8,841 nt of DNA from Bacteroidaceae bacterium (GTDB lineage: Bacteria; Bacteroidota; Bacteroidia; Bacteroidales; Bacteroidaceae): contig JAEDIG010000104.1 in the NCBI GenBank assembly GCA_016292545.1, positions 1 through 8,841 of the forward strand, in the 5' to 3' direction. Below the pieces are notes generated by a model, which searched no databases, was not told where the DNA came from, and saw nothing but the letters and a program-made list of their open reading frames with translations. Position numbers and translations under genes: made by a program. This document shows positions 1 through 7,501 of the stretch, one piece after another. Each line of letters begins with the position of its first letter. The stretch's first letter is position 1.

Positions 1-1215
1 ACCACCCGCGACACCATCGCCCACCTGCAGAGCGTGGCCGCCCGGGAAGGAGTGGAGGCCGAAGAGGAGGCCCTGGAACTGATTGCCGAGAAGGCCGACG
101 GCGGCATGCGCGACGCCCTTTCCATCTTCGACCAGATGGTGAGCTTCACCGGAGGAAGGCTCAGCCACGAAGGCGTATGCAGCAGTCTCAACGTGCTGGG
201 AACCGCCTACTACCTGCGCATGACCGACCTCATACTGGAGTCCAAGACCGCCGACTGCATGCTGCTCTTCAATGAGATTCTGCAAAAAGGCTTCGACGGA
301 GGGAACTTCATCGGCGGAATGGCCTCGCACTTCCGCAACCTGCTGGTGTGCAAGGACGAACGCACCGCAAACCTCCTGGAACGAAGCGAGCACACACGCC
401 GGCAGCTGGGGCAGCAGGCCCAGCGCTGCCCCGTAAGGTTCCTCTACAAGGCCATCCAGCTGTGCAACGAATGCGACCAGAACTACCGCACGAGCCGCAA
501 CAAACGGCTGCAAGTGGAGATTTGCCTGATTCTGCTGAGCCAGCTGCAGGAAGAGGGCGACACGCCTGCCGGTGGGCTTCGGCCCTCGCATGTAATCAAA
601 CCCATTTTCGGACAGCAGGCACCAGGTGCCCAGCCTGTCCAGGCGCAAACCAGCACCCCCAACGCCACCCCATCGCCCGCCCCGCAGCCCCCGGTGCGGC
701 CCGACCACAGGCCTGCCATATTGCAGCAGGCGGAAAAGCGAACGCCCAAACTGAAGACCATCAGCGGTTTTGGCCCAAGCCTGAAACTGCATCAGGAAAC
801 CGCCAGCAAGCCCGAAAGCCAGCAAACGGCCCCATCGGTGCAACAGGCCCGCGCTCCCCTGCAGACCGACACGCTGCGCATTGCATGGCTGGAGCTCATC
901 AACAGCATGCCCCGCGAGGAAGCAGCCATGGCACAGCGCATGCGCGACATGCAGCCACAAGTGAAATCACCGGACTGCATCAGCATTACGGTAAACAACA
1001 CACAGGTGAGGCAGGAGATGCTGTCGCTGCAGCAGAAATTCCTGCCCTTCCTGCAAAAAAAACTGGCCAACGACTACCTGACAATAGACATTGAGGTGGC
1101 CGACAACCAGCAGACGCAACAGCACTATACCAAGGAAGGCGTATACAAGCTGATGACAGAAGCCAATCCCACCCTGAGACTGTTTGTGGAACAGTTCAGG
1201 CTGGAGATTGACTAG
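1..1215 (+). CDS. dnaX: DNA polymerase III subunit gamma/tau (clamp loader), 3' part
   Basis: This is the C-terminal part of the ATPase subunit of the clamp-loader complex, which loads the sliding clamp on primed DNA and tethers the replicative polymerase. The frame is open from base 1, so the start codon, Walker A and Walker B lie upstream; 404 residues are visible. Fragment residues 1-50 are the AAA+ lid, with the sensor-2 motif GGMRDAL at 34-40 (R37) followed by the DnaX-typical IFDQMVSFTGG. Residues of about 55-184 are the helical collar domain that oligomerises with delta and delta'. Residues of about 185-291 are a low-complexity linker rich in Pro, Gln and Ala. Residues of about 292-404 form a folded C-terminal domain, as in full-length tau of this phylum. 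It ends in TAG and is convergent with queF. An A8 run at 1055-1062 is the only slippery-looking site. The identification is firm; which products (tau, gamma) are made cannot be told. Confidence 0.95.
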   Translation, partial: TTRDTIAHLQSVAAREGVEAEEEALELIAEKADGGMRDALSIFDQMVSFTGGRLSHEGVCSSLNVLGTAYYLRMTDLILESKTADCMLLFNEILQKGFDGGNFIGGMASHFRNLLVCKDERTANLLERSEHTRRQLGQQAQRCPVRFLYKAIQLCNECDQNYRTSRNKRLQVEICLILLSQLQEEGDTPAGGLRPSHVIKPIFGQQAPGAQPVQAQTSTPNATPSPAPQPPVRPDHRPAILQQAEKRTPKLKTISGFGPSLKLHQETASKPESQQTAPSVQQARAPLQTDTLRIAWLELINSMPREEAAMAQRMRDMQPQVKSPDCISITVNNTQVRQEMLSLQQKFLPFLQKKLANDYLTIDIEVADNQQTQQHYTKEGVYKLMTEANPTLRLFVEQFRLEID

Positions 1216-1250
1216 GAGCGATGAAGAGGAGCCGGACGCCCCCCGCGCGC

Positions 1251-1712
1251 CTACAGCGAACGGTTGAGTAAACGATAGGAAGCCATCTCCTCATACCTGG
1301 TGCCCGGACGTCCGTAATTTGCATAAGGATGGATGCTGATGCCCCCACGGGGCGTGAACAATCCCGTCACCTCGATATATTTGGGGTCCATCAGCCTTAT
1401 CAGGTCCTTCATGATGATGTTCACGCAGTCCTCATGAAAGTCGCCGTGGTTGCGGAAACTGAACAAATAAAGCTTCAGGCTCTTGCTCTCCACCATCCGC
1501 TCGCCGGGCAGATAGCTGATTCTGATTTCTGCAAAGTCCGGCTGCCCGGTGATAGGGCACAGACTGGTGAATTCGGGGCAATTGAACTGCACCCAATAGT
1601 CGTTTTCAGGATGTTTATTCTGGAATGTTTCCAGCACCTCTGGTGCATAGTCCTGGCGGTACTCCGTTTTCCGGCCCAGCTGTCTGAGGCCCTCTTCTTC
1701 TCGGCTTGTCAT
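1251..1712 (-). CDS. queF: NADPH-dependent 7-cyano-7-deazaguanine reductase QueF (short, YkvM type)
   Basis: QueF reduces preQ0 (7-cyano-7-deazaguanine) to preQ1 with two NADPH, the last free-base step before insertion into tRNA by Tgt. It is the short single-domain class (B. subtilis type, about 165 aa), not the long E. coli type. Two starts are possible. ATG at 1712 forms an ATGA overlap with the queC stop and gives 153 aa. ATG at 1721 adds MYR and gives 156 aa. In the longer numbering the nucleophile is C55 in TSLCPITGQPD and the acid is D62. The QueF signature ESKSLKLYLFSFRNHG spans 78-93, and E97 follows. These match the B. subtilis positions exactly. The gene ends in TAG only 35 bp from the convergent dnaX stop. 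It is the last gene of the que operon and is probably translationally coupled to queC. No frameshift or missing active-site residue is seen. Confidence 0.97.
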   Translation of the reverse strand: MTSREEEGLRQLGRKTEYRQDYAPEVLETFQNKHPENDYWVQFNCPEFTSLCPITGQPDFAEIRISYLPGERMVESKSLKLYLFSFRNHGDFHEDCVNIIMKDLIRLMDPKYIEVTGLFTPRGGISIHPYANYGRPGTRYEEMASYRLLNRSL

Positions 1713-2407
1713 TCGATACATTTGTTTTTTAAATGGTTATCAATACTATTCCTGTACTCCTCATAGCCCTTCCGGCGAAGCAGGCAGGCAGGGCAATGCC
1801 CGCATCCGTCGCCCGGAATGCCGTTGTAGCAGGTGAGGGTGCGCGTGCGGATGGTTTCCAGCACACCCAGTTCGTCGGCCAGTTGCCATGTCTGGGCCTT
1901 GCTGAGCCACATGAGCGGGGTGTGGATGCGGAACTGCTCGTCGATGGCCAGATTGAGGGTCACCCCCAGGCTCTTGACAAAAGCATCCCTGCAGTCGGGA
2001 TAACCGCTGAAATCCGTCTGGCTCACGCCCGTCACTATGTCATGGATGCCCCTGTCGCGGGCAAACACAGCGGCTATGCTCAGAAAAAACAGATTGCGCC
2101 CAGGCACAAAAGTGCTGGGATAATGCCCGGGTGCCGGACTCTCCTGCTCAATGGCAAGCGAGGGGTCCGTGAGGCTGCATCCGCCACTCAGACCGCCCAG
2201 GAACGGCAGTTCCATGCAATGCCATTCCACTCCCGCTTCGGCCGCCAGAGAGCGGGCCAGGTCCACCTCCAGGGCATGTTTCTGTCCATAGCGGAACGTG
2301 AGCGCCACCACACGGCGGAAATGCCTCATCGCCCAATACATGCAGGTGGTGCTGTCCTGTCCGCCGCTCAGCACCACCAGCGCACTTCCATCAGGTTGCA
2401 AGTTCAT
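1709..2407 (-). CDS. queC: 7-cyano-7-deazaguanine synthase QueC
   Basis: QueC is the ATP-dependent enzyme that converts 7-carboxy-7-deazaguanine (CDG) plus ammonia to preQ0, the intermediate shared by queuosine and archaeosine-type pathways. Counting from the upstream GTG at 2410 (233 aa), the N-type ATP-pyrophosphatase PP-loop SGGQDS lies at 15-20. The structural zinc site near the C terminus is C194, C203, C206 and C209 in CYNGIPGDGCGHCPAC, the family spacing of 9-3-3. Conserved FVPGRN (101-106) and TGVSQTDFSGYPDCR (127-141) are also present. ATG at 2407 is preferred as the start (232 aa): its A is the last base of the transporter's TGA stop (TGATG), the usual termination-reinitiation arrangement. 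The GTG at 2410 would overlap by 4 bp instead. QueD and QueE, needed to make CDG, are not in this window, so they must be elsewhere if the pathway is complete. Confidence 0.97.
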   Translation of the reverse strand: MNLQPDGSALVVLSGGQDSTTCMYWAMRHFRRVVALTFRYGQKHALEVDLARSLAAEAGVEWHCMELPFLGGLSGGCSLTDPSLAIEQESPAPGHYPSTFVPGRNLFFLSIAAVFARDRGIHDIVTGVSQTDFSGYPDCRDAFVKSLGVTLNLAIDEQFRIHTPLMWLSKAQTWQLADELGVLETIRTRTLTCYNGIPGDGCGHCPACLLRRKGYEEYRNSIDNHLKNKCIE

Positions 2408-3096
2408 CACAGGTCTCCTATCTTCAAGGGGTTATACGACACGTTTTCGTCATAGATGTCGGTTTGCTCCATCTTCTTCACATATCGCACCACACGAATC
2501 GTTATGGGCAGGGCCACCACCTCGTAGAGGGTCTTGGTGATGACCTGGAGCACCACAAGGCGCGCCAGGTCGGTCCACGGCATCAGCCCTCCAAAGGCCA
2601 AGGGGAAGAAGATGAGGCTGTCTGCACCTTCGCCCCACAGCGTGCTGGCGATGGCACGCCATGAAAAATGACGGCCATGGGAGGACAACTTCATCCGGCT
2701 CATCACATAGGCATTCACAAAGCTGCCCACAAAAAAGGCCGTAAAGCTGGCAAAGGCTATGCGGGGAGCCAGCCCGAACACGAAATTGAAATGGGGGGCA
2801 TTCTCCGCCCAATAGCCGGCTGCGGGCAGGGCCACGGCCAGGGAGCCCAGCGCCACCACAAGGAAATTCATCAGGAAGCCCATCCAGATGATGAGCCTCA
2901 CCTTGCGATAGCCCCATACCTCTGCAATGCAGTCGTTGAGGATGTAAGACACCGGAAAACAAAGCACACCTGCAGTAAAGGTGAAGCTGCCGAACTGCAG
3001 CACTTTGGTTTCGAGAAGGTTACTTGCAATCAGGCAAGTACAGAAAAGTATCCCCATACACATGAAGGATACACTCACGTTTTTTGTATTGTTCAT
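2407..3096 (-). CDS. yhhQ: Queuosine precursor transporter, YhhQ/QPTR (VUT, former DUF165) family
   Basis: This is an integral inner-membrane protein of 229 aa with about six hydrophobic segments (roughly 10-27, 38-56, 68-90, 108-130, 158-172 and 178-205). The E. coli member YhhQ imports preQ0 and preQ1; the same role is inferred here. Family hallmarks that can be read directly are SNLLETK (25-31), FPVSYILNDCIAEVWGYRK (47-65), WRAIASTLWGEGADSLIFF (146-164) with the conserved polar G-E-x-x-D-S, and KTLYEV near 188-193. The start at 3096 is supported by hydrophobicity beginning within ten residues and by the putative riboswitch ending 3 nt upstream. It is the first gene of the operon; queC begins at its stop codon and queF follows. 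Co-transcription with queC and queF, together with a preQ1-sensing leader, supports a 7-deazapurine substrate rather than another purine or a vitamin. Substrate preference (preQ0, preQ1 or queuine) cannot be read from the sequence. Confidence 0.93.
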   Translation of the reverse strand: MNNTKNVSVSFMCMGILFCTCLIASNLLETKVLQFGSFTFTAGVLCFPVSYILNDCIAEVWGYRKVRLIIWMGFLMNFLVVALGSLAVALPAAGYWAENAPHFNFVFGLAPRIAFASFTAFFVGSFVNAYVMSRMKLSSHGRHFSWRAIASTLWGEGADSLIFFPLAFGGLMPWTDLARLVVLQVITKTLYEVVALPITIRVVRYVKKMEQTDIYDENVSYNPLKIGDL

Positions 3097-3099
3097 AAT

Positions 3100-3133
3100 C
3101 TTGTTTTTTTAAAAGAGGTTACCAAGCACTCTT
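3100..3133 (-). promoter_or_regulatory. Putative class I preQ1 riboswitch aptamer (preQ1-I)
   Basis: On the minus strand a 34-nt H-type pseudoknot can be drawn. P1 is AAGAG (3133-3129) with CTCTT (3117-3113), five pairs. The loop ends in GTAAC, so C3118 sits directly 5' of the P1 3' strand, the position of the ligand-pairing cytosine in class I aptamers. P2 is CTTG (3126-3123) with CAAG (3103-3100), four perfect pairs. It is formed by a tail TTAAAAAAACAAG (3112-3100) whose A-rich part would lie in the P1 minor groove. From memory, the T. tengcongensis aptamer has the same order: 5-bp P1, GUAAC, then UUAA..AAACAAG. The tail ends 3 nt before the transporter ATG, so ligand-stabilised folding should block ribosome access; translational control is inferred. 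QueF, encoded in the same operon, produces the expected ligand. There is no room for a separate intrinsic terminator between aptamer and start codon. Confidence 0.82.
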
Positions 3134-3141
3134 AATGGCTG

Positions 3142-3172
3142 CAAAATTAGCACAAAAAGACGGAACTGCCAA
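3142..3172 (-). promoter_or_regulatory. Bacteroidetes-type promoter of the yhhQ-queC-queF operon
   Basis: On the minus strand the -33 element TTG (3172-3170) is followed after exactly 20 bp by TAATTTTG (3149-3142), matching the Bacteroidetes house-keeping -7 consensus TAnnTTTG. The inferred transcription start is near 3136-3134. This gives a leader of about 40 nt that consists almost entirely of the riboswitch aptamer beginning at 3133. The -33 TTG coincides with the loop of the upstream gene's terminator hairpin. Confidence 0.72.
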
Positions 3173-3188
3173 GCAATTCCGCCTTTTT
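3154..3188 (-). terminator. Intrinsic terminator of the outer-membrane barrel gene (hairpin usable on both strands)
   Basis: Two 16-nt arms, 3154-3169 and 3173-3188, pair with only two G-U wobbles around a 3-nt loop (3170-3172). The core is about 11 bp with several GC pairs, flanked by A tracts on one side and T tracts on the other. On the minus strand it lies 23-57 nt after the barrel gene's stop codon and ends in TTTTT. On the plus strand it is followed by eight T (3184-3191), so it could also stop antisense transcription coming from the left. It overlaps the -33 box of the que operon promoter. Confidence 0.8.
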
Positions 3189-3210
3189 TTTCTGAGACAG
3201 GGACGAGAAA

Positions 3211-4662
3211 TCAGAACTCGAAGTTCACGCCCAGACCAAACACACGGTTGGTGCGGTAGTAATGGTCGGTCTTGTCGCCGACAGCCGTAGAGGTCACCAC
3301 ATCGCGTGTGTGGTAGAAGCTGTGCATATAGCCCAGGTCGAAGGTGCAACGCTCTGTGGCACGCAGTCTCACACCCAGTCCAATGGCATTGCTGCTGAGG
3401 TTGAAGGTGAGGTCGTTCATGTAGTCGTCGCTCAGGCGGTAGTTGGTGCTCTGCCATCCGCCGCTCACGGTCAGCCACTTGCAGATGTCCCATTCCACAC
3501 CGCCATTCACCTCCATGGTTCCCTTGTCGATGAGGTCCTGCTTGTTGCCCTCCTTCTTGCATTGCTTGTCGAAATAGTAGTTCCAGCCGGCGTTGATGCG
3601 GAAGTTCTTCACGGGCGCATACTGGCCGCCCAGGACAAGAATGCCGGGAAGGTCCTCGCGCACCTTGCGGCCGTCGGCAAACTGGCCCAGCACGTCATTC
3701 TGGCTGGCCAGTGCAGCTGCATAGGGGTTCATCTCCGTCTTGTTCTTCAGCTTGAGCTTGGTGGGAGCCTCGAATTTGGCAGCCAGGTTCCAGTGGCTGT
3801 TCACACGCCAGTCGATGCCGATGATGGGCTGCAGGGTGAAGCCCGTCTGGTCGCAGTTGAGCGAAATACCTTTATCATCCAAGCTTTCAGAGCCCTGAAT
3901 GCCAGGAAAACCATATGCTGCATTGGCCGGAATGTCATAGCTGGCCTTCACGTTCATCACAAAACCATTATAGTTGTTGGTTGCATAGACAGCCCTCAAT
4001 CCCAGCGCCACAGACAGATTGTCGAGCACCTTATAAGTGCCACCAGCTGTCACATGGAACTGATAGTTGCGCCCCTTCATGTAGGAGCTGAGGTCATAGC
4101 CATACCGTGTAGTGTTTGCAATCTCATTGGCTATGGCACTTGCCTGTTCTGGGAATTGCGGAGAATACAGACCGGTGAGACTTTGAACAATCTTCTCCCT
4201 CAATGAAGATACGATGGTGCTGCTGTAGAGGGCCTCGAATGTGCCCAGTCCGTTGTCGAACTCACACTTTCCGCCGCCGCCGCCGAGGGCAAAGTTGAGG
4301 AAGGCGCTCCAGCGGTCCCAGTTGTAGGAGGCCTGGAACGAGGGAATCACAGGCGCATCGGCCATGCCCTCGAACCTGTGGGTGGTATTGGGGTTGTTCA
4401 CGTTATAAGCAAAGAGGGGGAATGTGGTGGTGATGTCCCTGCTCTGCTTGGCATTCTGCACATTGAGGCTCAAGTGGAAACCAGGCTGCAGGAAAGCCGT
4501 ACCTGCAGGATTGAAGTAGAGGCTTGTGATGTCGATATTGCCATTCTGGCTAATCTGGCGCAGGAATGCAGCATTCTGGTTGGTGTTGGTGAGCAAGCCG
4601 CCGGCCATGGCCGTGCTTGCCGAAGCAGCCATGGCAGCTGCAAAAGTGATAATTTTCTTCAT
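3211..4662 (-). CDS. OmpP1/FadL/TodX-family outer-membrane beta-barrel protein
   Basis: The product has 483 aa. Residues 1-20 are a classical signal peptide (MKK, hydrophobic Ala-rich core, AMA cleavage site before GG), so it is exported. The mature N terminus GGLLTNTNQNAAFLRQ and the NPAG motif at 51-54 (in LYFNPAGTAFLQPG) resemble the hatch region of FadL-type hydrophobic-compound channels. A glycine run at 127-131 follows the first strands, and alternating aromatic/polar stretches continue to the end. The protein finishes in GLGVNFEF, with the terminal Phe expected for Bam-dependent outer-membrane insertion. Family members transport long-chain fatty acids or aromatic hydrophobics across the outer membrane; the substrate here is unknown. 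It is a single-gene transcription unit: its own promoter lies at 4705-4736 and its terminator at 3154-3188. A link to the neighbouring que or clpC operons is not evident, apart from the shared divergent regulatory region. Confidence 0.86.
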   Translation of the reverse strand: MKKIITFAAAMAASASTAMAGGLLTNTNQNAAFLRQISQNGNIDITSLYFNPAGTAFLQPGFHLSLNVQNAKQSRDITTTFPLFAYNVNNPNTTHRFEGMADAPVIPSFQASYNWDRWSAFLNFALGGGGGKCEFDNGLGTFEALYSSTIVSSLREKIVQSLTGLYSPQFPEQASAIANEIANTTRYGYDLSSYMKGRNYQFHVTAGGTYKVLDNLSVALGLRAVYATNNYNGFVMNVKASYDIPANAAYGFPGIQGSESLDDKGISLNCDQTGFTLQPIIGIDWRVNSHWNLAAKFEAPTKLKLKNKTEMNPYAAALASQNDVLGQFADGRKVREDLPGILVLGGQYAPVKNFRINAGWNYYFDKQCKKEGNKQDLIDKGTMEVNGGVEWDICKWLTVSGGWQSTNYRLSDDYMNDLTFNLSSNAIGLGVRLRATERCTFDLGYMHSFYHTRDVVTSTAVGDKTDHYYRTNRVFGLGVNFEF

Positions 4663-4704
4663 TAATTTAATATTGTATTATAACATAAATTCTAATTTCC
4701 GCTG

Positions 4705-4736
4705 CAAAGGTAACAAAAAATAACATTCTGTGCAAA
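4705..4736 (-). promoter_or_regulatory. Bacteroidetes-type promoter of the outer-membrane barrel gene
   Basis: On the minus strand TTTG (4736-4733), 20 bp of spacer and TACCTTTG (4712-4705) match the Bacteroidetes -33/-7 consensus at every defined position. The predicted transcription start is near 4698, leaving an AT-rich leader of about 36 nt without a Shine-Dalgarno sequence before the ATG at 4662. The -33 box overlaps the leftmost TGTGCAA site (4729-4735), so a protein bound there could repress or tune this promoter. Confidence 0.78.
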
Positions 4737-4778
4737 TCATACGCCCATTATTGCACATATTATCCTAGTATTGTGCAA
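4729..4778. repeat. Three phased TGTGCAA heptamers, candidate operator or enhancer array
   Basis: TGTGCAA occurs at 4729-4735 (+), as its complement TTGCACA at 4751-4757, and again as TGTGCAA at 4772-4778 (+). Centre-to-centre distances are 22 and 21 bp, about two helical turns, so all three face the same side of the DNA. All copies are followed by an A/T-rich extension in their own orientation. In addition TATCCTA is repeated directly at 4761-4767 and 4782-4788, again 21 bp apart. The array lies between the two divergent promoters, and the part between them is not expected to be transcribed, so it is read as a protein-binding site rather than an RNA hairpin. The binding protein is not known; it does not match CIRCE or CtsR sites. 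Confidence 0.45.
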
Positions 4779-4832
4779 AAATATCCTATTTCCCCTATCA
4801 CAATAATGTCAAAAGAAGAAGGCGCAGGATTT

Positions 4833-4849
4833 TTGGCACGCTTTTTGTA
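4833..4849 (+). promoter_or_regulatory. Sigma-54-like -24/-12 promoter upstream of clpC-htpG
   Basis: TTGGCACG (4833-4840) is a perfect -24 element. TTGTA (4845-4849) sits at the correct spacing, with ten bases between GG and the -12 dinucleotide. It differs from the TTGCW consensus by C to T in the -12 GC pair. The inferred start is near 4859, about 33 nt before the clpC ATG. No TAnnTTTG box with a suitable -33 was found on this strand between 4740 and 4891, which leaves this as the best promoter candidate. The -12 mismatch keeps confidence moderate. Confidence 0.42.
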
Positions 4850-4891
4850 TGCACCCCTTCTGAGTTCAAACGAAACGACAAAGACCGCTTT

Positions 4892-7497
<2,606 letters not shown>

Positions 7498-7501
<4 letters not shown>

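Noticed and set aside
348..1094. A 248-codon open frame on the plus strand within dnaX.
   Set aside because: It is the -1 frame of dnaX, rich in Ala, Pro, His, Gln and Arg as expected from GC-rich coding DNA read out of frame. The dnaX frame itself matches the family throughout.
1216..1250. Possible bidirectional terminator between the convergent dnaX and queF genes.
   Set aside because: The 35-bp gap is GC-rich but forms no convincing hairpin and has no T tract; termination may be Rho-dependent or lie inside a coding region.
1221..1271. A 16-codon ORF after dnaX with an AGGAG stretch just upstream of its ATG.
   Set aside because: It overlaps the 3' end of queF, is Arg/Pro-rich and very short, and the organism does not appear to use Shine-Dalgarno sequences, so the AGGAG is likely chance.
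4751..4778. TTGCACA and TGTGCAA as an RNA hairpin (terminator or riboswitch).
   Set aside because: The pair lies upstream of both predicted divergent transcription starts, the loop would be 14 nt, and no T tract follows; a DNA operator explains it better.
4740..4891. Bacteroidetes TAnnTTTG promoter for clpC (candidates near 4766 and 4828).
   Set aside because: Both candidates have a mismatch in the -7 box and neither has a TTG at 19-21 bp upstream.
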